A stretch of DNA of 64,000 bases from Lentzea flava. GTDB taxonomy: Bacteria > Actinomycetota > Actinomycetes > Mycobacteriales > Pseudonocardiaceae. The notes beneath the pieces were generated by a model. That model saw nothing but the letters and a program-made list of their open reading frames with translations. It was not told the DNA's origin and ran no database searches. Positions 40,301 to 48,767 of the stretch are shown here, piece by piece. Location: the NCBI RefSeq assembly GCF_014648475.1, contig NZ_BMRE01000037.1, forward strand, positions 29,480 to 93,479, read 5' to 3'. How positions within the stretch are numbered: position 1 is the first letter of the stretch; each line of letters begins with the position of its first letter. The position numbers and the translations under genes are program-made.

Positions 40301-41680
40301 ATGGGGGTAAACAGGCGAACTTTCTTGCAGGGGACCGCACTCGCTGTCGCAGGCTTGGGAATGGGCACCGCGACAGCCGCAGCCGCCGAGCCGAACTGGG
40401 CGAAGCTGCGCACACGGCTCGGCGACCGGCTCGTGCTGCCGCAGGATCCCGGCTACGACGAGCTCAGGGTGCCGTGGAACACGATCTACGCGCAGCGCAG
40501 GCCTGCCGCGATCGCCAGGTGCGTGCGGCCGGAGGACGTGCAGGCGTGTCTGGACTTCGCCTCGCACGAACGCGTCCCGGTCGCGGCGCGCAGCGGCAGG
40601 CACAGCTACGCGGGCTATTCGCTGCCGGAGAACGGCCTGGTCGTCGACCTCGCCGGGATGTCGGCGGTGGAAGTCGCGGGCAACCGCGCACGCGTGGGCG
40701 CCGGTGCTCGGCTGCTGCCCGTCTACGAGGCCGTCGGTGGAGCGGGCCGGGCCCTGCCGGCCGGAACGTGCCAGACGGTCGGCATCGGCGGGCTCGCGCT
40801 CGGCGGCGGCATCAGCGTGATCGGCCGCAAGTACGGCCTCACCTGCGACCACCTGGTGAGCGCCAGGATCGTGACCCCGGACGGCTGCCTGCGCACGGTG
40901 TCCGCGCACGAGGAACCAGACCTCTACTGGGCGTTGCGCGGTGGTGGCGGCGGCAACTTCGGCATCGTCACGCAGTTCACCTTCCGCACCGATCCGGCGC
41001 CGGACCTGACCGTGTTCAGCCTCCGCTACCCGGCCGGTGCGTCGGCGGACGTGTTCGACGCCTGGCAGGAGTGGATGGCGCAGGCACCGGACGAGCTGTG
41101 GTCGGGATGCACCGTCGAGGCGGGCCCCGCGTCGACCTCGAGGGTCGGCGGCGTGTACGTCGGCCCGAAGAAGAACCTGCTGCCGCTGCTGGACCGGATG
41201 CCGCCCGCGGAGCGCGAGGTGCAGGAGATGGGCTACCTGGAGGCGATGCGGTACTACGCGGGCGGGCCGGGTCCGGGCTTCCCGTTCGTGGCGTCGTCGC
41301 GCATGCTTCGCCACCACGTTCCCGGCTCGCGGGTCGTCGACCTGCTGCACGACCAGCACGACGGCGCGATCCTGTTCGACTCGTTCGGTGGTGCGCTCGG
41401 GCGGGTTCCGGCGGACGCCACGGCGTTCCCGCACCGTGACGCCACGGCCAGCGCCCAGATCTTCTTCGGGGCGAACGACAGGACCGAGGCGGAGACGCGG
41501 CGGGTGGTCGCGGCCGTGCGGGACGGGCTCGGCACGGGCACCACCGGATACGTGAACTACATCGACCCGGAGATGCCCGACTGGCCGACCGCCTACTACG
41601 GCCGCAACCTCGCACGGCTCAGGCGAGTCGCGCGACGGTACGACCCGGACCGCGTGCTGGCTTTCCCGCAGGGGCTATAG
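40301..41680 (+). CDS. BBE-type FAD-linked oxidoreductase, Tat-exported
   Basis: A 459-aa berberine-bridge-enzyme-like oxidase. The N-terminal NRRTFLQGTALAVAGLGMG with an AAAAEP cleavage region is a Tat signal. The FAD domain has RSGRHSYAGYS, with His101 as probable covalent flavin site, and GTCQTVGIGGLALGGG, with Cys157 as the second covalent link, so flavin is probably bicovalently attached. The C-terminal BBE motif is YVNYIDPEMPDWPTAYYGRNLARLRRVARRYDP. It oxidises an alcohol or sugar outside the cell, producing H2O2. ATG 40301 begins the Tat motif. It probably belongs to the choD-led transcript. Confidence 0.9.
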   Translation: MGVNRRTFLQGTALAVAGLGMGTATAAAAEPNWAKLRTRLGDRLVLPQDPGYDELRVPWNTIYAQRRPAAIARCVRPEDVQACLDFASHERVPVAARSGRHSYAGYSLPENGLVVDLAGMSAVEVAGNRARVGAGARLLPVYEAVGGAGRALPAGTCQTVGIGGLALGGGISVIGRKYGLTCDHLVSARIVTPDGCLRTVSAHEEPDLYWALRGGGGGNFGIVTQFTFRTDPAPDLTVFSLRYPAGASADVFDAWQEWMAQAPDELWSGCTVEAGPASTSRVGGVYVGPKKNLLPLLDRMPPAEREVQEMGYLEAMRYYAGGPGPGFPFVASSRMLRHHVPGSRVVDLLHDQHDGAILFDSFGGALGRVPADATAFPHRDATASAQIFFGANDRTEAETRRVVAAVRDGLGTGTTGYVNYIDPEMPDWPTAYYGRNLARLRRVARRYDPDRVLAFPQGL

Positions 41681-41693
41681 CGGGATTCCAGGC

Positions 41694-43148
41694 CTAGATC
41701 TGAATTCCGGTCAACACGGTCACCCGTTCCTCGGTGAAGTCCTCCATCGCCGACCGGACGCCCTCGCGCCCGGTACCCGAGCCCTTCACACCGCCGTAGG
41801 GCATCTGGTCGGCGCGGTAGGACGGCACGTCACCGATGATCACACCACCGACCTCGAGCTCAGCCGCGGCCTCGAACGCCACCTGCACGTCACGGGTGAA
41901 CACACCGGCCTGCAGCCCGTACTTGGTGTCGTTGGCCTGTGCGAACGCCTCCTCGACGCCGTCGACGACCGACACCACGAGCACCGGTCCGAAGATCTCC
42001 TCGGTCCACAGCTTGGCGCTGAACGGCACGTCCGCCACCACGGTCGGCTCGACGGTCGACCCGGTCCGCTTGCCGCCGAGCAACACCCGCGCGCCCGCGT
42101 CGGCGGCCATGTTGACCCACTCCTCGACGCGGCGGGCGTTGTCCTCGTCGATCAACGGGCCGACCTCGACCTCGGGGTCGTGCGGGTCGCCGGTCTTCAG
42201 TGCTCCCACGGCTTCCACGAGCTTCGGCACGAACGCGTCGGCGACCGAGCGGTCCACGATCACCCGCTGCACCGCGATGCACGACTGCCCGGCCTGGTAG
42301 TTGCCGAACGTCGCGATGCGCTGCGCGGCGTGGTCCAGGTCCGTCCAGTCAGGACAGACGATCGCGGCCGCGTTGGAGCCCAGCTCCATCACGACGTGCT
42401 TGCGCGGCGCGGCTTCCATCAGCGACCAGCCGACCTTCGTGGAGCCGGTGAACGAGATGACCGGCAGCCGTTCGTCCTTCACCAGCGCGTCCATGTCCTT
42501 GCCGCGCACGGGAAGGACCGAGAACACGCCTTCCGGCAGGTCGGTCTCGGCGAGGATCTCGCCCAGTAGCAGAGCCGACAGAGGCGTGGCCGACGCGGGC
42601 TTCACGATCACCGGTGCACCCACCGCGAGCGCCGGCGCGACCTTGTGCGCCACCAGGTTCAGCGGGAAGTTGAACGGCGCCACCGCGAGCACCGGCCCGC
42701 GCGGGACGTGCCGCACGATCGCCATCCGCCCGACGCCGTTCGGGTCGGTATCGAGCCGCTGCAGCCCACCGGTGAAGCGGCGTGCCTCCTCCGCGGCGAA
42801 CCGGAACGTGTTGACCGCGCGCGACACCTCGATCTCGGCCCACTTGAGCGGCTTGCCGTTCTCGGCGGTGATCGTCTCGGCGATCTCCTCGGCGCGCTCG
42901 GCCAGCGCGCGCGAGACCTGCAGCAACGCTTCGGCGCGCACGTGCGCGGGTGTTCGCCGGAACTGTTTCGCGACCGCCGCGGCCGCCGCCACCGCGCGCT
43001 CGATCTGCTCTGCGCCCGGTACGGCGACTGAGGCGACCTCGGTGCCGTCGAACGGGTGGAAGACCTCTAACGCCTGCTCGCCCTGCTCGGGGCGGCCGGC
43101 GATCCAGCACGGCCTGGGTTGCGGCGTGAACGCGTCCATGGGCTTCAC
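41694..43148 (-). CDS. NAD(P)-dependent aldehyde dehydrogenase
   Basis: A 484-aa ALDH-superfamily enzyme. It has VAPFNFPLNLVAHKVAPALAVG, FTGSTKVGW, the general base Glu255 in VMELGSNAA, and nucleophile Cys290 in YQAGQSCIAVQR. The NAD loop EEIFGPVLVV and the end GGVKGSGTGREG are typical. The best relatives are the phosphonoacetaldehyde/lactaldehyde or GAPN-like groups, but the substrate is unclear. GTG 43148 has ATAGGG at 6 nt. It begins 1 bp after the stop of the phosphotransferase-like gene, so the two form one minus-strand operon. Confidence 0.9.
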   Translation of the reverse strand: MKPMDAFTPQPRPCWIAGRPEQGEQALEVFHPFDGTEVASVAVPGAEQIERAVAAAAAVAKQFRRTPAHVRAEALLQVSRALAERAEEIAETITAENGKPLKWAEIEVSRAVNTFRFAAEEARRFTGGLQRLDTDPNGVGRMAIVRHVPRGPVLAVAPFNFPLNLVAHKVAPALAVGAPVIVKPASATPLSALLLGEILAETDLPEGVFSVLPVRGKDMDALVKDERLPVISFTGSTKVGWSLMEAAPRKHVVMELGSNAAAIVCPDWTDLDHAAQRIATFGNYQAGQSCIAVQRVIVDRSVADAFVPKLVEAVGALKTGDPHDPEVEVGPLIDEDNARRVEEWVNMAADAGARVLLGGKRTGSTVEPTVVADVPFSAKLWTEEIFGPVLVVSVVDGVEEAFAQANDTKYGLQAGVFTRDVQVAFEAAAELEVGGVIIGDVPSYRADQMPYGGVKGSGTGREGVRSAMEDFTEERVTVLTGIQI

Positions 43149-43149
43149 G

Positions 43150-43827
43150 TTAGGCCCTATTGGCCTGCACGTACCTGATGAGACCTTCGTAGTAGTCGTC
43201 GTGGCGTTCAGCGCGTTGCTTCACGAACGCCGGATGCTCCCTGATCAGCCGAACAGCGTCCTCCAGTCGTGTGAGGACGTGTTCGTCGTCGTACTCGCAC
43301 CCGTAGGTCTCGCAGAACAGCAGGGCACGGCGTTTGCGCTCGTCAGGCAGCCCGAACACGAACTGGATGATCGCCCAGCTGACGTCCCACCAGCGCGGCC
43401 CGGGATGCGCCGAGTCGAAGTCGAAGACGCCCACGGGCACGCCGTCTCGGTAGACGGTGTTGTACGGGGCGAAATCGCCGTGCAGGACGACCTCGACCGG
43501 CTCCCTGGCGGGATGCTGCCACCCGTCGAGCCGATCGACGAGCGGCACCGTCGCGTCGTGGAGTTCGCGCAGCATCCGCGCCGATTCGATCAACGAGGCG
43601 TCGTCGGACGGGAACACGTGGCCAACGTCACCGGGCAGGTAGCTGAGCAGCTCGTGCTCGCCGTCCAGCCCGAGCGGAACCGGCGCGATCCCCAGAGGTG
43701 CCAAGTGCCGCAACAACTCGTGCACCCTCGGCGCCCACGGACCGGCCGGCCTGCGCACCGCGTCACCCACCCTGAACACCTGGTTCAGCCCGCCACCGGT
43801 CAGCAGCTCCCCGTCCACGCATGACAT
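43150..43827 (-). CDS. Aminoglycoside phosphotransferase (APH)-family kinase
   Basis: A 225-aa small-molecule kinase-like protein. The catalytic loop is VVLHGDFAPYNTVY and the metal-binding motif GVFDFDSAHPGPRWWDVSW. The N-lobe is short (LNQVFRVGDAVRRP), typical of the choline/APH group. The substrate cannot be predicted; antibiotic resistance should not be assumed. ATG 43827 is preferred because a longer start would overlap guaA. Its start is only 10 bp from the divergent guaA start, so one or both mRNAs must have almost no leader. Confidence 0.85.
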   Translation of the reverse strand: MSCVDGELLTGGGLNQVFRVGDAVRRPAGPWAPRVHELLRHLAPLGIAPVPLGLDGEHELLSYLPGDVGHVFPSDDASLIESARMLRELHDATVPLVDRLDGWQHPAREPVEVVLHGDFAPYNTVYRDGVPVGVFDFDSAHPGPRWWDVSWAIIQFVFGLPDERKRRALLFCETYGCEYDDEHVLTRLEDAVRLIREHPAFVKQRAERHDDYYEGLIRYVQANRA

Positions 43828-43837
43828 CCTTGGCGAC

Positions 43838-45397
43838 GTGTCCGACACCAGCAACCGCCCTGTTCTCGTCGTCGACTTCGGCGCCCAGTACGCGCAGCTG
43901 ATCGCCCGCCGCGTGCGGGAGGCGCAGGTCTACTCCGAGGTGGTCCCGCACACCGCGACCGTGAGCGAGATCCTCGACCGCAACCCCCTGGCCATCGTGC
44001 TGTCCGGTGGCCCGTCGAGCGTCTACGAAGAGGGCGCGCCGCAGGTCGACCCGAAGCTGTTCGAGACCGGCGTGCCGGTGTTCGGCATCTGCTACGGCTT
44101 CCAGGCCATGGCGCGCGCACTCGGCGGCGCGGTGGAGCAGACGGGCACCCGCGAGTACGGCCGCACCGAGCTCGGCGTCACCGGTGAGGGCGGCGCGCTG
44201 CACGAGGAGCTGCCCGGCCACCACCCCGTGTGGATGAGCCACGGCGACGCCGTCACCAAGGCGCCGGAGGGCTTCACCGTCACCGCGACCAGCGAGGGCG
44301 CCCCGGTCGCCGCGTTCGAGGACACCGAACGCCGCTTCGCCGGTGTGCAGTACCACCCGGAGGTGCACCACTCGCCGCACGGCCAGGAGGTGCTGCGCCG
44401 GTTCCTGCACGACATCGCGGGCATCCGTCCGCAGTGGACGACCTCGTCCATCGTGGACGAGCAGGTCGCCCGCATCCGCGAGCAGATCGGTGACGGCAAG
44501 GCGATCTGCGCCCTGTCCGGCGGCGTCGACTCCGCTGTGGCCGCCGCTCTCGTCCAGCGCGCCATCGGTGACCGCCTCACCTGCGTCTTCGTCGACCACG
44601 GCCTGCTGCGTGCCGGTGAGCGCGCCCAGGTCGAGCGCGACTACGTGGCCGCGACCGGGGTCAACCTGATCACGGTCGACGCGCGCGAACGCTTCCTGAA
44701 CGCGCTGGCCGGCGTCACGGACCCGGAGGAGAAGCGCAAGATCATCGGCCGCGAGTTCATCCGCGTGTTCGAGCAGGCCGAGCGCGACCTCAAGGCCGAG
44801 GGCGACTACCGCTTCCTGGTGCAGGGCACGCTCTACCCGGACGTCGTCGAGTCCGGCGGCGGCGCGGGCACCGCGAACATCAAGTCGCACCACAACGTCG
44901 GCGGCCTGCCGGACGACCTGCAGTTCGAGCTGGTCGAGCCGCTACGCGCGCTGTTCAAGGACGAGGTGCGCCGCGTCGGCACCGAGCTGGGCCTGCCGGA
45001 GACGATCGTGCAGCGCCAGCCGTTCCCCGGTCCCGGCCTCGGCATCCGGATCATCGGCGAGGTCACCCAGGACCGCCTCGACACGCTGCGCCAGGCCGAC
45101 GCCATCGCGCGCGAGGAGCTCACCGCCGCGGGCCTCGACCGGCAGATCTGGCAGTGCCCGGTCGTGCTGCTCGCGGACGTCCGCAGCGTCGGCGTCCAGG
45201 GTGACGGCCGCACCTACGGCCACCCGATCGTGCTGCGTCCCGTCTCCTCCGAAGACGCCATGACCGCCGACTGGACGCGCCTGCCCTACGAGGTGCTCGA
45301 ACGCATCTCCACCCGCATCACCAACGAGGTGGCGGAGGTCAACCGCGTAGTCCTCGACGTGACCTCAAAGCCCCCGGGCACCATCGAGTGGGAGTAA
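43838..45397 (+). CDS. guaA: GMP synthase (glutamine-hydrolysing)
   Basis: A 519-aa GuaA converting XMP to GMP. The N-terminal GATase I domain has Cys85 in GICYGFQAMA and the His/Glu pair in GVQYHPEVHHS. The ATP pyrophosphatase domain has the P-loop LSGGVDSAVAAAL. The dimerisation domain ends KPPGTIEWE. GTG 43838 is preceded at 7 nt by CATCCT, a weak -10, so the message is probably leaderless. It completes the guaB2-guaB3...guaA set conserved with M. tuberculosis. A 49-bp palindrome follows the stop. Confidence 0.98.
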   Translation: MSDTSNRPVLVVDFGAQYAQLIARRVREAQVYSEVVPHTATVSEILDRNPLAIVLSGGPSSVYEEGAPQVDPKLFETGVPVFGICYGFQAMARALGGAVEQTGTREYGRTELGVTGEGGALHEELPGHHPVWMSHGDAVTKAPEGFTVTATSEGAPVAAFEDTERRFAGVQYHPEVHHSPHGQEVLRRFLHDIAGIRPQWTTSSIVDEQVARIREQIGDGKAICALSGGVDSAVAAALVQRAIGDRLTCVFVDHGLLRAGERAQVERDYVAATGVNLITVDARERFLNALAGVTDPEEKRKIIGREFIRVFEQAERDLKAEGDYRFLVQGTLYPDVVESGGGAGTANIKSHHNVGGLPDDLQFELVEPLRALFKDEVRRVGTELGLPETIVQRQPFPGPGLGIRIIGEVTQDRLDTLRQADAIAREELTAAGLDRQIWQCPVVLLADVRSVGVQGDGRTYGHPIVLRPVSSEDAMTADWTRLPYEVLERISTRITNEVAEVNRVVLDVTSKPPGTIEWE

Positions 45398-45399
45398 AC

Positions 45400-45448
45400 G
45401 ATGAACGGCGCATTTGTCCACCTCAGGTGAACAAATGCGCCGTTCATC
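45400..45448. terminator. 49-bp palindrome terminator after guaA
   Basis: The left arm begins GATGAACGGCGCATTTGT and pairs with the right arm ending ATGCGCCGTTCATC, with the centre CCACCTCAGGTG. It lies between guaA and a convergent small gene. Length, outer hexamers and centre match the palindrome at 27353-27401 (37 of 49 positions identical, with paired changes in the stem). Confidence 0.82.
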
Positions 45449-45453
45449 GTGAA

Positions 45454-45651
45454 CTAGCGGGACTTGCGGCGTAGCGAGTTGGTCAGCAGGACCAAGCCGA
45501 CCACGATGGCCGTTCCTCCCAGCGCCCACCTGAAGTCGAACCAGAACGTCCCGTTGGTCAGCACGTAGGCCGCCATCAGCCCGCCACCGAGTCCGAAGAG
45601 CAGGCTCAGCGGGTCGATCCTCCTGCGCATCACCGGCTGCTGGTCAGTCAC
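45454..45651 (-). CDS. Small two-helix membrane protein
   Basis: A 65-aa protein with two membrane helices (LSLLFGLGGGLMAAYVL and ALGGTAIVVGLVLLT) and a basic C-terminus (NSLRRKSR). GTG 45651 overlaps the end of the upstream PspC gene by 8 bp, so it is translated with it. It is probably a minor partner in the PspC/two-component envelope module. Function is unknown. Confidence 0.75.
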   Translation of the reverse strand: MTDQQPVMRRRIDPLSLLFGLGGGLMAAYVLTNGTFWFDFRWALGGTAIVVGLVLLTNSLRRKSR

Positions 45652-46813
45652 GGAGCACCTTCACCTCTCCGACGTTCGTCAGAACGTCCAGGTCGATCTT
45701 CAAGCCGCCCTCGCCGTTCTCGCCGAGATCGGTGCCGCTGACCTCCACGGTGCCGCCGTCCGCGCGCTTGCCGAGGCAGTTGAGCTCACCGATGGACGAC
45801 GCCTCGCACTTGAACGTCACGTCGGCGTTCTTCGGCACGTGCACGACGAGTTCGCCGAGGTTCGCCTCGACCGCGGTCTTCACCGAGCCGGAGTCCGGAA
45901 GCTCCCGCAGGTCGAGGTTCACGCTGCCCACGCTGATCTCGTACTTGTCCTTCACCTCGGCAACGGTCTTCGGCGTGTCCCTGACGTCGCCGAAGTCGTC
46001 GGGGCCGTCGAAGCTGATCGTCGTCATGCCGAAACCCACCACGGACAACGGGATCAGCAGCCAGATCAGGCCGCGGCCGGCGTCGACGAACGACCCGATC
46101 ACCAGACCGGCCGCCAGCACCGCGATCAGCAGGCCGATGACGTGCGGGGCCGTGAACCACGGCGCCCAGATCCCGGCGATCGCGGACCCCGCGAGGACCA
46201 TCGTCGCCACACCCAGCGTCGCCGCCGCGACCCGCGGCCTGCGCGGACGAGGTGCGGGCGGCTGCGGCTTCGGAGCCGGTTCCGGCAGGTCCCACGCGAA
46301 CGGAGCGGCGCCGAGCGGGTCCCACGCCGGCGCTCCCGGCACCGGCGGGACGGGCGGGGGTTCGGCGAGCGTGGCCGGTGCCAGGTGCCCGCGGTTCTTC
46401 TGCAGCAGGTAGATGCAGGCGACCGACGCGGCCAGCGTCATGAAGACCTGGAACCCGCCGCTGCCGAACGTGAACGCGAGCGCGGGGAACATCAGGATCC
46501 CCAGCCCGACCGTCTGCGCCTGGGACATCGAGCTGCGGCCCTTGTTGACCAGGGCTTCCAGCGGGGAGACCTCGTCGCCCTCCTCCGGCAGCAGCAGCCA
46601 GCCCGCCAGGTACATCGGCAGGCCGACACCGCCCGACAACGCGAGCGCGACGAACGCGATCCGCACGATCACCGGGTCGATCTGGTACCGCAACGCGATC
46701 CCGGTGGCGACGCCGCCGAGCTTGCGCCCAGCGCGGGGCCGCACCGGCCGGTGGGCCCAGAACTCCCTGAGCGTGTCCGCCACGCCCTGCACTGCCTTCT
46801 CAGTCCCGCTCAC
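45644..46813 (-). CDS. PspC-domain membrane protein with LiaF-like C-terminus
   Basis: A 389-aa protein. Residues ~28-82 are a PspC domain (RKLGGVATGIALRYQIDPVIVRIAFVALALSGGVGLPMYLAGWLLLPEE). About five further helices and a Pro-rich cytoplasmic linker follow. From ~285 a beta-helix-like region (VGSVNLDLRELPDSGSVKTAVEANLGELVVHVPKNADVTFKCEASSIGEL) resembles the LiaF/DUF4097 C-terminal domain. This type senses envelope stress with a cognate NarL system. GTG 46813 is divergent from the kinase gene, which also starts with a PspC domain, across 108 bp containing ATCAGGGA repeats. Confidence 0.85.
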   Translation of the reverse strand: MSGTEKAVQGVADTLREFWAHRPVRPRAGRKLGGVATGIALRYQIDPVIVRIAFVALALSGGVGLPMYLAGWLLLPEEGDEVSPLEALVNKGRSSMSQAQTVGLGILMFPALAFTFGSGGFQVFMTLAASVACIYLLQKNRGHLAPATLAEPPPVPPVPGAPAWDPLGAAPFAWDLPEPAPKPQPPAPRPRRPRVAAATLGVATMVLAGSAIAGIWAPWFTAPHVIGLLIAVLAAGLVIGSFVDAGRGLIWLLIPLSVVGFGMTTISFDGPDDFGDVRDTPKTVAEVKDKYEISVGSVNLDLRELPDSGSVKTAVEANLGELVVHVPKNADVTFKCEASSIGELNCLGKRADGGTVEVSGTDLGENGEGGLKIDLDVLTNVGEVKVLRD

Positions 46814-46847
46814 GGTGACAAGGTTGCGCTGTCACGCCTGGAACCAC

Positions 46848-46893
46848 ATCAGGGACCAGCCCTGATTCGCGGAACCGGGGTCATCCCTGATGA
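46848..46893. promoter_or_regulatory. ATCAGGGA repeats in the divergent PspC/kinase promoter region
   Basis: An inverted repeat ATCAGGG-N5-CCCTGAT (46848-46866) is followed 14 nt later by TCATCCCTGATGA (46881-46893). Three copies of CCCTGAT/ATCAGGG thus lie between the two divergent starts. They are good candidates for binding by the response regulator at 48112. Confidence 0.5.
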
Positions 46894-46921
46894 ACAACTC
46901 GCCGGGACGTGTGACGATCGG

Positions 46922-48115
46922 ATGGTGAGTGCACAGATCGAGCCGATGCGCCGTCGACGCACCGGCCGGGTGGTCGCGGGCGTCGCGAGCGGACTGGCTG
47001 ACCACCTCGGCGCACCCGTCTTCTGGGTGCGCGCGGTCTTCGCCGTGTTCGCCGCGCTGAGCGGGGTCGGGATCATCGCCTACGCGCTGCTCTGGATGTT
47101 CGTCCCGCAGTCGACGGTGGCGGAACCGGAGACCGACAAGGATCGCAAGGAGTGGCAGCAGGCCGTCGGTCTCGCCGCTCTCGGCATCGGCGTCGCGGTG
47201 TTCACCGGGCTGATCGGCACCGGGGCGAGCGGGTGGATCACCGGTCCGATCGCCGTGGCACTCGTGGGCGCCGCCGTCGTGTGGCGCGAGGCGGACGAGG
47301 CACAGCGGCGGCGCTGGAAGGACGGGGCGCTCGCGCAGGGGAAGACGGGGATCGTGCGGACGGTGGCGGGAGGCGCGCTGGTCGTGGCGGGGGTCGCCGC
47401 GTTCCTCGTGGTCAACGACTCCGTGCAGAACCTCTCGACCGTCATGCTCTCCGTGATCGCCACGCTGGCCGGTGTCGCGGTGCTGACCGTGCCGTTGTGG
47501 ATGCGGCTGGTCCGCGACCTCGACACGGAACGCCGGGCGCGCATCCGCACCGAGGAACGCGCCGAGATCGCCGCCCACCTGCACGACTCCGTGCTGCAAA
47601 CGCTTGCGCTCATCCAGAAGCAGTCCGAGTCGTCGCGCGAGGTGAAGCGCCTGGCCCGCAGCCAGGAACGCGAGCTGCGCAGCTGGCTCTACGGCCGCGA
47701 GGTGGGCGAGCAGCCGACGACCATGAGCGTCGCCATCGCCCAGACGTGCGCGGAGGTGGAGGACGACTTCGCGATCGCCGTGTCCCAGGTCGTGGTCGGC
47801 GACTGCGAGCTGGAGGACGGGATGTTCGCGTTGATCCAGGCCTCGAAGGAGGCGGTGGTCAACGCGGCCAAGCACGCGGGCGTCGCCGAGGTGAGCGTGT
47901 ACGCCGAGATCGAACCGGACAAGGTGACGGTGTTCGTGCGCGACCGCGGCAAGGGCTTCGACCCCGACGCGGTGCCGGAGGACCGGCATGGCCTGTCGGG
48001 CAGCATCCGGGGGAGGATGGACCGGCACGGCGGACAGGTGCGGCTGCGCACCGCGCCCGGTGAGGGGACCGAGGTGCAGCTCGAGATGCCGAGGAAGACG
48101 GAGGCCAGGACGTGA
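46922..48115 (+). CDS. Sensor histidine kinase with N-terminal PspC domain
   Basis: A 397-aa NarL-type sensor kinase. The N-terminus is a PspC domain (RRTGRVVAGVASGLADHLGAPVFWVRAVFAVFAAL...YALLWMFVP), then about four more helices. The phosphoacceptor is in EERAEIAAHLHDSVLQTLALIQ (His of AHLHDSV). The HATPase has ASKEAVVNAAKHAG and VRDRGKGFDPDAVPEDRHGLSGSI. It probably senses envelope stress through its PspC/membrane part. ATG 46922 and GTG 46925 are adjacent possible starts. It overlaps the response regulator gene by GTGA. Confidence 0.92.
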   Translation: MVSAQIEPMRRRRTGRVVAGVASGLADHLGAPVFWVRAVFAVFAALSGVGIIAYALLWMFVPQSTVAEPETDKDRKEWQQAVGLAALGIGVAVFTGLIGTGASGWITGPIAVALVGAAVVWREADEAQRRRWKDGALAQGKTGIVRTVAGGALVVAGVAAFLVVNDSVQNLSTVMLSVIATLAGVAVLTVPLWMRLVRDLDTERRARIRTEERAEIAAHLHDSVLQTLALIQKQSESSREVKRLARSQERELRSWLYGREVGEQPTTMSVAIAQTCAEVEDDFAIAVSQVVVGDCELEDGMFALIQASKEAVVNAAKHAGVAEVSVYAEIEPDKVTVFVRDRGKGFDPDAVPEDRHGLSGSIRGRMDRHGGQVRLRTAPGEGTEVQLEMPRKTEART

Positions 48116-48762
48116 GCGTGAGGGTGTTCCTGGTGGACGACCACGCGTTGTTCCGCGCGGGGGTGCGGGCCGAGCTCGACACCATCACCGACGAGGTGGA
48201 GGTGGTCGGCGAGGCGGGCAGCGTCGGCGAGGCGGTGGCGGGGATCGCGCACCACAAGCCGGACGTGGTGCTGCTGGACGTGCACATGCCCGACGGCGGC
48301 GGCGCCGAGGTGCTGCGGCAGGTCCGGACCAAGATCCCCGAGGTCACGTTCCTCGCGCTGTCGGTGTCCGACGCGGCGGAGGACGTCATCAACGTCATCC
48401 GCGCCGGTGCCCGCGGCTACGTCACCAAGACGATCTCCAGCCAGGAGCTGGTCAGGGCGGTCGTGCGGGTCAGTGAGGGCGATGCCGTGTTCTCACCGAG
48501 GCTCGCCGGGTTCGTGCTGGACGCGTTCGCCGACCGGCCGGGTGCCGCGCCGATCAGCGACCCCGAGCTCGACCTGCTGACCCCGCGCGAACGGGACGTC
48601 CTGCGGCTGCTCGCCCGTGGCTACGCTTACAAGGAGATCGCGTCCGAGCTGTTCATCAGCGTGAAGACGGTGGAGACGCACGTGTCGAGCGTCCTGCGGA
48701 AGACCCAGCTCTCCAACCGGTACGAGCTCTCCCGCTGGGCCACAGATCGCAGACTGGTCTGA
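48112..48762 (+). CDS. NarL/LuxR-family response regulator
   Basis: A 216-aa regulator. The receiver has the acidic pair D9-D10, phospho-acceptor Asp56 in VLLDVHMPDGGG, and Lys in GARGYVTKTIS. The LuxR HTH is LTPRERDVLRLLARGYAYKEIASELFISVKTVETHVSSVLRKTQLSNRYEL. The start is GTG overlapping the PspC-kinase gene by 4 bp, so the two are a cognate pair. It probably binds the ATCAGGGA repeats between the kinase and the divergent PspC gene (inference). Confidence 0.95.
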   Translation: MSVRVFLVDDHALFRAGVRAELDTITDEVEVVGEAGSVGEAVAGIAHHKPDVVLLDVHMPDGGGAEVLRQVRTKIPEVTFLALSVSDAAEDVINVIRAGARGYVTKTISSQELVRAVVRVSEGDAVFSPRLAGFVLDAFADRPGAAPISDPELDLLTPRERDVLRLLARGYAYKEIASELFISVKTVETHVSSVLRKTQLSNRYELSRWATDRRLV

Positions 48763-48767
48763 GGGAT

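Noticed and set aside
43828..43854. Longer start for the APH-family gene at 43854
   Set aside because: It would run into the guaA coding sequence. ATG 43827 fits the conserved part.
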